This document shows positions 26,953 to 36,037 of a stretch of DNA of 64,000 bases, one piece after another. This DNA is from Maribacter zhoushanensis (GTDB lineage: Bacteria > Bacteroidota > Bacteroidia > Flavobacteriales > Flavobacteriaceae): assembly GCF_029350975.1 (NCBI RefSeq), contig NZ_JARKMR010000005.1, positions 62,001 through 126,000 of the forward strand, read 5' to 3'. The first letter of the stretch is position 1. The number at the start of each line of letters is the position of its first letter. Both the position numbers and the translations under genes were made by a program. The notes under the pieces are model-generated. The model was not told the origin of the DNA, made no database searches, and was given only the letters and a program-made list of their open reading frames with translations.

Positions 26953-27797
26953 TCTAGTACCGGTAGAATTAGAAAGGGAATAGTGGCATAAATACTTAAA
27001 TCCATAATTACAGGTTCATGTAAAAAACGTTCAAAGAATTTTCTTCTGTGGTATGCCATGGCTAGCATACTGATCTCTCTTTCAACTATAAAATCTTGTA
27101 TAACATTAGCCTTGTCGGCATAATTCCAAATTTCATCATAGCTATGTGGTGTTTGCTGTAAACACTTGTCTAATAATTTTTGATTGGAAACTTGTTTAGA
27201 AGTCATAATCTCTTCTTCATTTATATGAAGAACAGCAATAGAAGCATCTGTTAAAGTAGCTATATTCAACAATGAAGATAGTGTAGACTTAGTACATCCT
27301 TTTTTATAGTCCGTTACAAAAGCAATCTCTTTTATTGGTTTAAATGCAATTTCTTGAGGTATTGCTAGAATGGGGCATTTGGTAATTGTATTGGCAACTT
27401 GAACGGTATTGCTGCCCATAAACAGTTCTTTGGCGCCAGTTTTACCTTTGTTGCCCAAAACTACAAGTTCTATGTCATGACTATCTATAGTCTGTGAAAT
27501 TACCGTAGTAAGACTGCCCTTACTTGAAATGGTGTTGAATTTATAAATTTTGTTACCTGTGTCCAATACAATTTTGTGAACAGTTTTAGTTAGGTTTTCT
27601 TCAGATAGGTTCTGTAAATCATCCATCTCTTTCTGACCTGTAAATAGTGCGTTTTTTGCGCTTAAAACTATATCGTCAAAGGCATGCACTATATGAAATG
27701 TACAGGCTGTGGATGCAAAAATTTGTGTTACATAAAATAGCGCATTGTAGGCTTCATTAGAAAAATCTGTAGCTACTAGTATATTTTTAATTTTCAT
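26949..27797 (-). CDS. Universal stress protein, tandem UspA domains
   Basis: A 282-residue tandem-Usp protein. The first domain begins MKIKNILVATDFSNEAYNAL and carries GNKGKTGAKELFMGSNT, the G-x2-G-x9-G-S loop that predicts ATP binding. The C-terminal domain lacks the loop. It starts 5 bp after the UspA gene 27803-28636, so the two are co-transcribed from the divergent promoter at about 28690. Confidence 0.9.
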   Translation of the reverse strand: MKIKNILVATDFSNEAYNALFYVTQIFASTACTFHIVHAFDDIVLSAKNALFTGQKEMDDLQNLSEENLTKTVHKIVLDTGNKIYKFNTISSKGSLTTVISQTIDSHDIELVVLGNKGKTGAKELFMGSNTVQVANTITKCPILAIPQEIAFKPIKEIAFVTDYKKGCTKSTLSSLLNIATLTDASIAVLHINEEEIMTSKQVSNQKLLDKCLQQTPHSYDEIWNYADKANVIQDFIVEREISMLAMAYHRRKFFERFLHEPVIMDLSIYATIPFLILPVLD

Positions 27798-27802
27798 AAT
27801 TT

Positions 27803-28636
27803 TTATTGTGGAATTACTAAAAATGGAACCGTTACGTGAAAGCCTATTTTCTTTATTACAGGCTCAATGAATAAGCGTTCTAAAAAGGTGTGTTTATTTT
27901 GTACCATTACCAATAAATTGATTTTTTGCTTAATCTGAAATTCATTGATTGCAGCAATTACCTCGTTGCTTGGAACGTCATGAAAAAATCCGCTTTCAGA
28001 TAGTACCTTGGTAAGTTGTTTTTTGTTTTTTTCTTGAATGGTATTTAGCTTATCACCCGTATAAACATGCATTACATTTACCTGCGATACATGCGATTCT
28101 GTAATTTTTAGCAGTTGCGCCAAAATGTTCTCATCTAGCCAAACCTCAAAATCATTTGGAAAAAGTATTTGTTCTGGCGCCTCATATTCAAAGCCCGAAG
28201 GAATGATTAAAACGGGACATTTTGCATTTTTAATAACATGAACAGTATTGGTGCCCAATAGTATTTCTGTGGCGCCTGTGGCTCCTTGCGTACCCATAAC
28301 CACAATATCAATACCTTCTGCTTCTACAGTTCTGGTAACTTCACTAGAAAGTACGTTTAGCGCAGAATGTGTAATAAATGTATGTAAGGGATTTTTAAAT
28401 TCCTGCTCTAGTTTTTCTTTAAGGTTTGCAAGATTATCTTGAGAGTTTTGTTGTACAATATCTCCAAGACCTATCTGTGCCGGGCTACCCATTAAATATT
28501 CTGTATGGTATACGGGCGGCATATAACTGTTTAAAAGATAAAAGGTACACTTTAAATCTTTATATAGTTTAAGCGCATAATGAATAGCCGTTAATGAATT
28601 TGTTGAAAAATCTGTGGGTAGTAGAATACGTGTCAT
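27803..28636 (-). CDS. Universal stress protein, tandem UspA domains
   Basis: A 277-residue tandem-Usp protein beginning MTRILLPTDFSTNSLTAIHY, with GTQGATGATEILLGTNT as nucleotide loop in the first domain. The second domain ends FIEPVIKKIGFHVTVPFLVIPQ and lacks the loop. It is the first gene of a leftward pair and is transcribed divergently from the thioredoxin remnant, with one palindrome midway between them. Confidence 0.9.
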   Translation of the reverse strand: MTRILLPTDFSTNSLTAIHYALKLYKDLKCTFYLLNSYMPPVYHTEYLMGSPAQIGLGDIVQQNSQDNLANLKEKLEQEFKNPLHTFITHSALNVLSSEVTRTVEAEGIDIVVMGTQGATGATEILLGTNTVHVIKNAKCPVLIIPSGFEYEAPEQILFPNDFEVWLDENILAQLLKITESHVSQVNVMHVYTGDKLNTIQEKNKKQLTKVLSESGFFHDVPSNEVIAAINEFQIKQKINLLVMVQNKHTFLERLFIEPVIKKIGFHVTVPFLVIPQ

Positions 28637-28686
28637 AATACTAAATTTTGATAGTATAAAATTAACTACCTATGTCCACAAATGGT

Positions 28687-28700
28687 ATGATATTCGTCAT
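28687..28700. promoter_or_regulatory. Crp/Fnr-like palindrome in the UspA / thioredoxin divergent promoter
   Basis: ATGATATTCGTCAT, an ATGA-N6-TCAT dyad. Its centre is 57 bp from the UspA start (28636, minus) and 56 bp from the thioredoxin start (28749, plus), so a single site is placed to serve both promoters. Confidence 0.65.
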
Positions 28701-28748
28701 CATTAAAGATTTTATAAATAGTTATTATTAAGTAGCAAATACAAATCG

Positions 28749-29047
28749 ATGAAAAAGAAATTTAGAAAAAGTATTGGGTCAGAAACACCTACATTGGTTT
28801 ATTTCTTTGCATCTTGGTGTGTGCCATGTAAATTAATGAGACCGGTATTAAAAGAGGTTGTAGAAGAATTCCATACTGGTTTAAACTACTTAGAAATAGA
28901 TGTAGAATTAAAAAAGAGAATTGTAAAAAGATATAAATAAAGGGTGTCCCTACCTTAATACTTTTTAAGAGTGGAACTCCCCAATGGCGACATACTGGTG
29001 TAATGCCTGTTGAAGATATAAGAATTGCGATAAAACAGCATATCTAA
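28749..29047 (+). pseudogene. Thioredoxin gene with a -1 frameshift
   Basis: The first 63 codons encode a thioredoxin N-terminus with active site FFASWCVPCKLMRPVL and end at a TAA at 28938-28940. The rest of the fold continues in another frame: GVPTLILFKSGTPQWRHTG from 28943, containing the cis-proline GVPT loop, to a TAA at 29045-29047. Adding one A to the A run at 28935-28937 would give ...RYKIKGVPTLILF, an ordinary thioredoxin of about 99 residues. It is therefore either a recent homopolymer deletion, a sequencing error or, less likely, recoding. Without the C-terminal half the product would not fold as thioredoxin. It shares a palindrome with the divergent UspA gene. Confidence 0.85.
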
Positions 29048-29078
29048 ATATAGGCTCAATATTACTTATAACTCATTG

Positions 29079-29918
29079 TTATTCATGTATCACTAAAAAT
29101 GGTACTTTGGTATGGTAGCTAATCTTTTCAACAGTAGGTCTAAATAAAATACGCTCTAGAAAATTAAGGTTTTTAGCGACCATAATGAGCATATCTAAAT
29201 TTCTACTTTCCGTAAAACATTGTACGGATTCATCTATTTTTTTTCCAGTTACTTTATGAAATGTGCATGCTGTATCCTTGTAGAAGTCTAATAGCAAATT
29301 CTTGATTTTACTTTGATTTTGGTTCAGTTCCTCTCCTTTGTTAGAAACATATAATAAACGGAGCGCAGCTTTTTTTAATAAGACAATATCTTTAATGGTA
29401 TCTAGTATAGTAATATCATACGCTAAATTTAAATCTGAAGGAAAACCAATTTCTTCGACTTTTTCATAAGTCGCATCTTCCGGTACCGCTAAAAGAGTAC
29501 ATGCTACTTTTGTAATAACATTGCCCGTGTTACTACCTATAGATACAGATTTAAGACCAGAAGCGCCTTTAGTACCCATAACAATAAGATCAATGTTCTT
29601 TTTCTTGACCAATTCCTTTAGTTGATTTGTTAAAAAGCCGTAGATAGCTTTAAAATGAAACTTATGTTTAACGTTTAAAGGTAGTTGCTCTATTTTTTTA
29701 CTGAGCGTTTTAAGCTGTTCTTTGCTTTCGGCCAATACGGTGTCCTCTAAAATTTCTGGTGCTATGTACATGGCTGCTTCACCGCTAACATTAGTGTCGA
29801 TAGCGTTTATATGAACAATATGAAAGGTGCAGTGCGTTTTTTCAAAGAAAGAAATACCATATAATAATGCATTCCACGCATTATCTGAAAAGTCTGTAGG
29901 TATTAATATATTTTTCAT
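29079..29918 (-). CDS. Universal stress protein, tandem UspA domains
   Basis: A 279-residue tandem-Usp protein beginning MKNILIPTDFSDNAWNALLY, with GTKGASGLKSVSIGSNT as nucleotide loop. The second domain is divergent and loop-free, ending FRPTVEKISYHTKVPFLVIHE. It is the last gene of a three-UspA operon (31656 to 29079) with gaps of 33 and 16 bp and is convergent with the thioredoxin remnant, 31 bp away. Confidence 0.9.
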   Translation of the reverse strand: MKNILIPTDFSDNAWNALLYGISFFEKTHCTFHIVHINAIDTNVSGEAAMYIAPEILEDTVLAESKEQLKTLSKKIEQLPLNVKHKFHFKAIYGFLTNQLKELVKKKNIDLIVMGTKGASGLKSVSIGSNTGNVITKVACTLLAVPEDATYEKVEEIGFPSDLNLAYDITILDTIKDIVLLKKAALRLLYVSNKGEELNQNQSKIKNLLLDFYKDTACTFHKVTGKKIDESVQCFTESRNLDMLIMVAKNLNFLERILFRPTVEKISYHTKVPFLVIHE

Positions 29919-29951
29919 TGTAATAGTTTAAAGGTGAACGTTGATGAAGAA

Positions 29952-30794
29952 TTATTGGGGTAAGAATAATACGGGGATTTTAGAGTGAAATGCTATCTTT
30001 TTAACTACAGGTTCACCAATTACTTTCTCCCAAAAAGTATGCTGATGGCGTAATATGCTTAAAAAGCTAGAATCTTTATCTTCCGTATACATATCAATAC
30101 TCTTAGAGATATTTACTTCAAAAGGTACGTTGGTAAACTTAACGTCAAACCCAGACAAGCGCTCTTTCAATACTTCTTTATGAGCCTCTTGATTATCGTT
30201 CAGATTAAACTCAATGGCAACATGAACTACTTCAATACTAGTGTTCCATAGTTTGGCAAGTTCTATAATAGAGTCAAATAGGTTTTTCTTATAAGCCGCA
30301 GAAAAATCAGTTGCAAAAAATATTGACTTCAGACTTTGAAAGTTAAAATCTGTTGGTACTACGAGAATAGGAATACTTTTAATAAGACTCAATACCTTTA
30401 CGGTGTTGCTGCCCAAGAAAACTTCTTTGGCACCTGTAGCACCTTGGGTACCCATAATTAATATATCAATATCGTTCTCGTTAAGCACGACTTCTACTGA
30501 ATCTTCTAAATTACCAGGTTTAGATAAGGTGGTAAATTCATGCTTTGGGTTATTATGGTTTGTCTTTAGGTATGAAAGCACTTCTTCTAACTCTTTAACC
30601 GAGTATTTTGATAGCGAATCATAAATAACACCAAGTCGTTGCTGGCTTTTTGACCCCATTAGGTTTAAAGGCGTAGGCTCATAGGCATGCAGCAAGTAAA
30701 AGTGGCAATCTACTTCTGTATATATTTTTAGTGCCGTAAAAATGGCGTTCCAGGCATTATTTGAGAAATCTGTAGTAATTAATATCTTTTTCAT
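29952..30794 (-). CDS. Universal stress protein, tandem UspA domains
   Basis: A 280-residue tandem-Usp protein beginning MKKILITTDFSNNAWNAIFT, with GTQGATGAKEVFLGSNT as nucleotide loop. The C-terminal domain ends GEPVVKKIAFHSKIPVLFLPQ. Middle gene of the three-UspA operon. Its closest match in the window by eye is the product of 27803-28636, suggesting local duplication. Confidence 0.9.
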   Translation of the reverse strand: MKKILITTDFSNNAWNAIFTALKIYTEVDCHFYLLHAYEPTPLNLMGSKSQQRLGVIYDSLSKYSVKELEEVLSYLKTNHNNPKHEFTTLSKPGNLEDSVEVVLNENDIDILIMGTQGATGAKEVFLGSNTVKVLSLIKSIPILVVPTDFNFQSLKSIFFATDFSAAYKKNLFDSIIELAKLWNTSIEVVHVAIEFNLNDNQEAHKEVLKERLSGFDVKFTNVPFEVNISKSIDMYTEDKDSSFLSILRHQHTFWEKVIGEPVVKKIAFHSKIPVLFLPQ

Positions 30795-30810
30795 AGCGAT
30801 ATAATTTTAA

Positions 30811-31656
30811 TTAGCGGGGTAGATTTTGCATCACCAAAAACGGAATGGTTGGTGAAAGACCAATTTCATCTATGGTAGATTGGTAAAGCATATCTTCTAA
30901 AAAGGAATGTCTAGAATTTACCATAACAAGTAAATCCATATTGTTTTCGTTGATATAGGATGTAATTGCATTTGCTCTATTGGCAACACCTTTAGTAACA
31001 AATGATAACCTGGCATTTGGTAAAGACTCTTCTAAGAATTTTTTGTTATCCAATTGGCGCAGACTTAAATCCTCAAAATCTGAAATATAGAGGCTATGAA
31101 CTTCTGCTTTGAATTCTCCTGCCATGATATCTAACAGTTTTAATTCTCGTCTTTTATAAGGCAACATATAGTTGCTTGGAAACAGTATTTTCTTTGGCTG
31201 ATTATAACTGTATTGATCGGGCACTGCCAAAACCGGACATTTTACATATTTAAAGACCTGAACGGTGTTACTGCCAAAAGTAAGAGTAGTGCTAGCTGTC
31301 TTGCTCTTAGTACCCATTATGATGAGGTCAATATTTTTTGATTCGGCAAAATTATTAATAGCATCTACCAGAGATTCAAAAGAAGAAACAGCTTCATACT
31401 TATGCAAAGGGTTATGAGTTTTAGTTTGGGTGCTGGTAACAAGCTGATTTAATTTGTTTTCAGAATCATCAGCGATAATTTTCTTCTGTTTATCAAAAGT
31501 TTCGGCATCTACATTATGATAAGGTCCGTAAACCTCATCTGCATACGCATGAATAAAATAAAAGTTAGTACGCTCACACTTAAATACATTAAGCGCATAG
31601 GAAATGGCGTGATCAGCATTGCTAGAGAAGTCAGTGGGGATAAGAATATTTTTCAT
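30811..31656 (-). CDS. Universal stress protein with altered nucleotide loop
   Basis: A 281-residue tandem-Usp protein beginning MKNILIPTDFSSNADHAISY. The loop reads GTKSKTASTTLTFGSNT: the second glycine of G-x2-G-x9-G-S is serine, so this paralogue may bind ATP poorly or not at all. The rest of the fold and the C-terminal motif (YQSTIDEIGLSPTIPFLVM) are kept. First gene of the three-UspA operon, with a perfect 14-bp palindrome centred 58 bp before its start. Confidence 0.88.
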   Translation of the reverse strand: MKNILIPTDFSSNADHAISYALNVFKCERTNFYFIHAYADEVYGPYHNVDAETFDKQKKIIADDSENKLNQLVTSTQTKTHNPLHKYEAVSSFESLVDAINNFAESKNIDLIIMGTKSKTASTTLTFGSNTVQVFKYVKCPVLAVPDQYSYNQPKKILFPSNYMLPYKRRELKLLDIMAGEFKAEVHSLYISDFEDLSLRQLDNKKFLEESLPNARLSFVTKGVANRANAITSYINENNMDLLVMVNSRHSFLEDMLYQSTIDEIGLSPTIPFLVMQNLPR

Positions 31657-31707
31657 GGCTTTCTTTTTTTGATGTTTTAAAAGTATAGGAGAGTAAAAAA
31701 AAATCCT

Positions 31708-31721
31708 ATGATAAATATCAT
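31708..31721. promoter_or_regulatory. Crp/Fnr-like palindrome before the three-UspA operon
   Basis: ATGATAAATATCAT, a perfect 14-bp palindrome, centred 58 bp before the start at 31656 (minus strand). Best-conserved member of the nine-site family. Confidence 0.7.
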
Positions 31722-31786
31722 GAGCAATCTAACCATCATACACTGCTACATAAGTATTATATCTAAAAACCTAAATGAGTTTAGGG

Positions 31787-31800
31787 CTGATATTCGTCAT
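31787..31800. promoter_or_regulatory. Crp/Fnr-like palindrome before the SDR gene
   Basis: CTGATATTCGTCAT, core TGATATTCGTCA, identical to the core at 28688-28699. Centre is 74 bp before the SDR start at 31868 (plus strand), somewhat farther than at the UspA genes. Confidence 0.6.
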
Positions 31801-31867
31801 ATTATATTGTAATTCAAGATCTTACATTTATAAAGATTTATAATTCAATAACAATTAATACGTAACT

Positions 31868-32629
31868 ATGAGCAGGTTAAAAGATAAAGTAGCTATAATA
31901 ACAGGTGGTACGGGTGGTATAGGCATGGCATCTGCAAACCTTTTTTTAGAACAAGGGGCAAAAGTAGTTTTAGTAGATAATAATCAAGAAGGTATAGATA
32001 CGGCGCGCAAAAGTTTAAATAATAAAAATGTGTCTTTTTTTAGAGCTGATGTTTCTAAAAAAGAGGATACCATAAAATTTTTAAACCATACATTAGAAAC
32101 ATTTGGTAAGATTAATATTTTCTTCGCCAATGCAGGTATAGAAGGTACTGCAAGTCCTATAGCAGAATATCCGGAAGATGTGTTCGATAAGGTCATGGCG
32201 GTCAACCTTAAAGGTGTTTGGTTAGGTTGTCAATATATCATTCCTAAAATGGAAGAGGGTGGTAGTGTTATAATTACCTCATCTGTAGCCGGTTTAAAAG
32301 GATTTGCAAATTTAGGCGCTTATGTTGCTACAAAGCATGCAGTAGTAGGTGTAATGCGAGTTACGGCAGCAGAAAATGCGGTACGTAAAATTCGTGTGAA
32401 TACCATACACCCAGGTCCTGTTGATAATGAAATGATGAGAAGAATAGAAAGCGATATGTCTCCTGATAGTCCAAATGCCGTAAAAGATGGTTTTAAGGCT
32501 ACAGTTCCTTTTGATCGTTATGCAACCTCAAAAGAAGTAGGTGAACTTGCCCTATTTTTAGCATCAGAAGAAAGTAAGTATATCACCGGTTGTACACATC
32601 TTATTGATGGAGGTATGATAAATGCATAG
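31868..32629 (+). CDS. Short-chain dehydrogenase/reductase (SDR)
   Basis: A 253-residue classical SDR: nucleotide-binding TGGTGGIG (12-19), NAG motif FANAGIEG (86-93), catalytic Asn114, Ser139, Tyr152 and Lys156 (YVATK), and the C-terminal YITGCTHLIDGGMINA. Asp37 (VLVDNN) after the second strand favours NAD(H) over NADP(H). The substrate is unknown. The gene has its own palindrome upstream and a terminator downstream, and is divergent from the three-UspA operon, so it is probably co-regulated with it. Confidence 0.9.
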   Translation: MSRLKDKVAIITGGTGGIGMASANLFLEQGAKVVLVDNNQEGIDTARKSLNNKNVSFFRADVSKKEDTIKFLNHTLETFGKINIFFANAGIEGTASPIAEYPEDVFDKVMAVNLKGVWLGCQYIIPKMEEGGSVIITSSVAGLKGFANLGAYVATKHAVVGVMRVTAAENAVRKIRVNTIHPGPVDNEMMRRIESDMSPDSPNAVKDGFKATVPFDRYATSKEVGELALFLASEESKYITGCTHLIDGGMINA

Positions 32630-32655
32630 ATTGTAATTGAACTATATTTTTTTGT

Positions 32656-32705
32656 AAACTTGACAGCCTAAACAACCATATTTAAGCTGTCAAGTTTTAT
32701 TTTTG
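32656..32705 (+). terminator. Rho-independent terminator after the SDR gene
   Basis: Perfect 12-bp stem AAACTTGACAGC (32656-32667) with GCTGTCAAGTTT (32686-32697), an 18-base loop and a T-rich tail (TTTTATTTTTG). Confidence 0.85.
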
Positions 32706-32738
32706 AAAAGAGTATCTAAGAATTAAAATATAACATTC

Positions 32739-33392
32739 ATGACCATTCATAATTTAGGAGATCAAAATTCAGTTCTCAATCAGTTTATTTCAGAAATACG
32801 CGACTTACAGATTCAAAAAGATCCCATGCGATTTCGTAGAAATATAGAGCGAATTGGAGAGATTTTAGGTTATGAGTTTAGTAAAGAATTAGCATACCAT
32901 GCTAAAACTGTAGAAACTCCGCTTGGCACCAAATCTATGCATTTAAGTCAAGATCAGGTAGTTATATGCTCTATTTTAAGGGCAGGTTTGCCATTGCATC
33001 AAGGACTTTTAAATTATTTTGATGCGGCTGAAAACGCCTTTATTTCTGCCTATCGTAAACATGAAAACAATGAAGATGATTTTGAAGTTGTGGTAGACTA
33101 TTTTGCGGCTCCGTCTTTAGAGGGTAAGGTATTGGTGTTAACAGATCCTATGTTGGCTACAGGGAGAACTTTGGAAAATGTGTTAAAGGGTTTAAAAGAC
33201 CATGGTACACCAAAGCAAATTCATATCGTATCCGTTATTGGATCTAAAACAGGTATAGATTATATACAAGATATTTTTCCAGAAAGCACACATTTATGGA
33301 TTGCCGCAGTAGATCCAGAATTAAATGCTCGTGGTTATATTATTCCAGGTATAGGTGATGCCGGTGATTTGGCATATGGTCAAAAGCTGTAA
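32739..33392 (+). CDS. upp: Uracil phosphoribosyltransferase
   Basis: A 217-residue protein with the PRPP-binding loop TDPMLATGRTLENVLKGLKD, the ILRAGLPLHQGLL region and C-terminal PGIGDAGDLAYG, the uracil-binding signature of Upp. It converts uracil and PRPP to UMP in the pyrimidine salvage pathway in the cytoplasm. Its stop codon abuts the stop codon of the convergent P-type ATPase gene with no base between. Confidence 0.95.
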   Translation: MTIHNLGDQNSVLNQFISEIRDLQIQKDPMRFRRNIERIGEILGYEFSKELAYHAKTVETPLGTKSMHLSQDQVVICSILRAGLPLHQGLLNYFDAAENAFISAYRKHENNEDDFEVVVDYFAAPSLEGKVLVLTDPMLATGRTLENVLKGLKDHGTPKQIHIVSVIGSKTGIDYIQDIFPESTHLWIAAVDPELNARGYIIPGIGDAGDLAYGQKL

Positions 33393-35900
33393 TTAAACCT
33401 TTTTCTTAGATCGTTTAATTCCTTTTACAAGTTCATACCAAAGTACAGAAATAGCACCTATCAGTATTGTGGTGCCTAGCTGTGTTATAGTTAAACTTTC
33501 AAACTCAAAGAAACGTGTTAATACGGGAACGTATAGCAATGAAAATGAAAGTATGATAGTTAGACTTATGATTAGAGGAACCAGATTATTTTTGTATTTC
33601 AAGGTGGTGAATATGGAATAATAGAAAGAACGATTTACCAAGGTCAAAAATATATTGGCAACAATGAGCACCATAAATACCATGGTACGTGTTGTATTTT
33701 CAGAGAAACCTACCGATACCGAATATTGGTAAGCTACTAACGCACCAATAGTTATAATTAATCCTTGTATAACACTGGTAGTAAGTTCTTTATAGTTAAA
33801 GAAAGTAGTAGAAAAAGGTCTAGGTTTCTTAATCATTAAATTTTTCTCCATCGGTTCGTTTTCAAAGGTGATAGAGCAGGTAGGGCCCATGATCAATTCT
33901 AAAATAATAACATGTGAGGGAGAGAATATATTTGGGTATACCCACCGTAACGCCAAAGGAATAAATACGGTGAGGATGATGGGTATATGTATTGATATGA
34001 TATACTGAATCGCCTTTTTTAGGTTGGTATAAATTTTTCTACCCATGGCAACGGCATCTACCATTCTAGATAGATCATCATCTACTAAAATAAGAGATGC
34101 TGCTTGTTTGGCAATTTCAGTACCTTTTTTTCCCATGGCAATACCAATGTGCGATGCCTTCAAAGCCGGACCGTCGTTTACACCGTCACCAGTCATTGCA
34201 ACCACTTCATTGTTTTTCTTTAGTGCATTTACAATTCTCAGTTTTGCATCGGGGAACATTCTTGAGAATACATTGATATCCTTTACCCTTTCTTGTAATT
34301 CAATATCTGAAAGCTGCATTAATTCATCGCCTGAGATACATTTTTCGTACCCTTTAAAATTAATCTGTTTGGCAATTGCCATTGCCGTATTTGCATTATC
34401 ACCGGTAACCAATTTTACTGCTATACCGGCATTGTCAAAGTCTTGCAGTACTTGTTTAATATTTTCTTTTGGTGGATCATAGAAAGCGATAATGCCTTTA
34501 AAATCAAATTTAAAATCTTGTTGCTCTTTAGGGTAATTTTCGCCTTCGAATATAGCCAGGCCAACAGCAAGCATTCTATACCCATCTTTACCTAAACTGG
34601 TTAATGTAGTTTGTATGATGTCAATTTCAGGAGAAGTAAGGTTAGATACCGCAATAATAGCTTCCGGTGCTCCCTTTGCTGCAATTATTTGGTTACCACC
34701 TGCATTCTGAAATACGTGGGTCATCATTGGCGGTTTGCCACCTAAAGGGTATTCATGAACCATTTTATAATTTGGGCGCTCATCGTTTTCTGTTAGCCTA
34801 GCGTATGCATTATGGATGGCAATTTCCATAGGGTCAAACGGTATAGGTTCACTTGCCCACATAGAGGTGGTAACCAAGTCTTTTTCATCAGTGCCTAAAA
34901 TATCTTTAGTATTGACGATAGTGCCGGTTTTCAATGTAAATAGTTTGGCTAAAGCCATTTTGTTCTGTGTAATGGTACCTGTTTTATCCGTACAGATTAC
35001 GGTGGCACTACCTAGGGTTTCAACAGTTTTCATCTGTTTTACGACAATACCCATTGTCATTAGTCGCCATGCACCCAAAGCCATGAATGTGGTAAATGCA
35101 ACAGGTATTTCCTCGGGAAGAATACTCATGGCCAAGGTCAATGCTTTTAATAGACTGTCTAGAACAATGCCAGAACGCAAGTAGTTTATGCCCCAAACCA
35201 ATAAAAATATAATACCTCCCCAAATGGACATCAACTTAACAAAGTTGAAAATCTTTAATTCTAAAGGTGTTTTTTCTTCGGTAATGTCTTCAAGGCTTTT
35301 TCCAATTTTACCAAGTCTGGTCAAGTTTCCAATAGCGGTAATCTCGGCAATCGCTAATCCGCTGGCAACGGTGCTTCCTGTGAAAATAAAATTATCAGTA
35401 CTGGTAGCATCTTTATATACAGAAAGAGACTCTCCGGTTAAAATAGACTCATTTACAGAAAAATCGTTAGAATGTATAATAGTGCCATCTGCAGAAATGG
35501 TAGTGCCTTCCTCAACCATTAAGAAATCGCCAACAACAATATCTTGACTATCAATTTCAATAACCTGAGCATTACGTATAACTTTACTTTTGGGAAGAGT
35601 AAGATTTTTGAGATTCTCTAATGCCTTTCTACTGCGTGAATCTTGATATAATGATATTGACCCAACAAGTACAATGGCAGTTGCCAAGAAAACACCATCT
35701 CCCCAATTACCGGTTATAAAATAGATAGATGAAGCTATAAGCAATAAAATGACCATGGGCTCTTTAGCAATGCTTTTAAGCGCATCTAAAAAGCTGTTCT
35801 CTTTCTTATAATTGAACGAATTTAGACCATGTTCTTTTTTAGAAGCCTCTACCTGTTGGTCGGTTAGTCCGGTAATTCCAAAATCTTTAGGATTGATCAT
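33393..35900 (-). CDS. P-type cation-transporting ATPase (P2-like)
   Basis: An 835-residue P-type ATPase with actuator TGES (in SILTGESLS), phosphorylation motif ICTDKTGTIT (Asp305), hinge MTGDGVNDGPALKASHIG and about ten TM helices. The TM4 ion-site motif is LPEEIPVAF, the PEE(I/F/L)P form seen in bacterial relatives of Ca2+ ATPases rather than PEGL of SERCA. TM6 region reads ELIMGPTCSITFENEP. The ion is probably divalent (Ca2+ or Mn2+), but the sequence does not settle it. A palindrome is centred 71 bp before its start and is shared with the divergent sigma-like gene. Confidence 0.9.
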   Translation of the reverse strand: MINPKDFGITGLTDQQVEASKKEHGLNSFNYKKENSFLDALKSIAKEPMVILLLIASSIYFITGNWGDGVFLATAIVLVGSISLYQDSRSRKALENLKNLTLPKSKVIRNAQVIEIDSQDIVVGDFLMVEEGTTISADGTIIHSNDFSVNESILTGESLSVYKDATSTDNFIFTGSTVASGLAIAEITAIGNLTRLGKIGKSLEDITEEKTPLELKIFNFVKLMSIWGGIIFLLVWGINYLRSGIVLDSLLKALTLAMSILPEEIPVAFTTFMALGAWRLMTMGIVVKQMKTVETLGSATVICTDKTGTITQNKMALAKLFTLKTGTIVNTKDILGTDEKDLVTTSMWASEPIPFDPMEIAIHNAYARLTENDERPNYKMVHEYPLGGKPPMMTHVFQNAGGNQIIAAKGAPEAIIAVSNLTSPEIDIIQTTLTSLGKDGYRMLAVGLAIFEGENYPKEQQDFKFDFKGIIAFYDPPKENIKQVLQDFDNAGIAVKLVTGDNANTAMAIAKQINFKGYEKCISGDELMQLSDIELQERVKDINVFSRMFPDAKLRIVNALKKNNEVVAMTGDGVNDGPALKASHIGIAMGKKGTEIAKQAASLILVDDDLSRMVDAVAMGRKIYTNLKKAIQYIISIHIPIILTVFIPLALRWVYPNIFSPSHVIILELIMGPTCSITFENEPMEKNLMIKKPRPFSTTFFNYKELTTSVIQGLIITIGALVAYQYSVSVGFSENTTRTMVFMVLIVANIFLTLVNRSFYYSIFTTLKYKNNLVPLIISLTIILSFSLLYVPVLTRFFEFESLTITQLGTTILIGAISVLWYELVKGIKRSKKKV

Positions 35901-35964
35901 GGGCTAGTTATATTTAATTAAAAAGTAAGAAGTACTAAAGTATCTGAAATCTTTAGGTAACTCA

Positions 35965-35978
35965 CTGACATTTATCAT
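35965..35978. promoter_or_regulatory. Crp/Fnr-like palindrome in the P-type ATPase / sigma-like divergent promoter
   Basis: CTGACATTTATCAT, core TGACATTTATCA. Centre is 71 bp from the ATPase start (35900, minus) and 66 bp from the sigma-like start (36038, plus). Confidence 0.6.
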
Positions 35979-36037
35979 ATGAATTACGCCTATAAGTTTG
36001 CAATTTTATGATGTAATAATCTTAAAAGTAACATATT

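Noticed and set aside
34045..34482. 145-codon frame opposite the P-type ATPase
   Set aside because: Shadow of the ATP-binding domain, which carries all the catalytic motifs on the minus strand.
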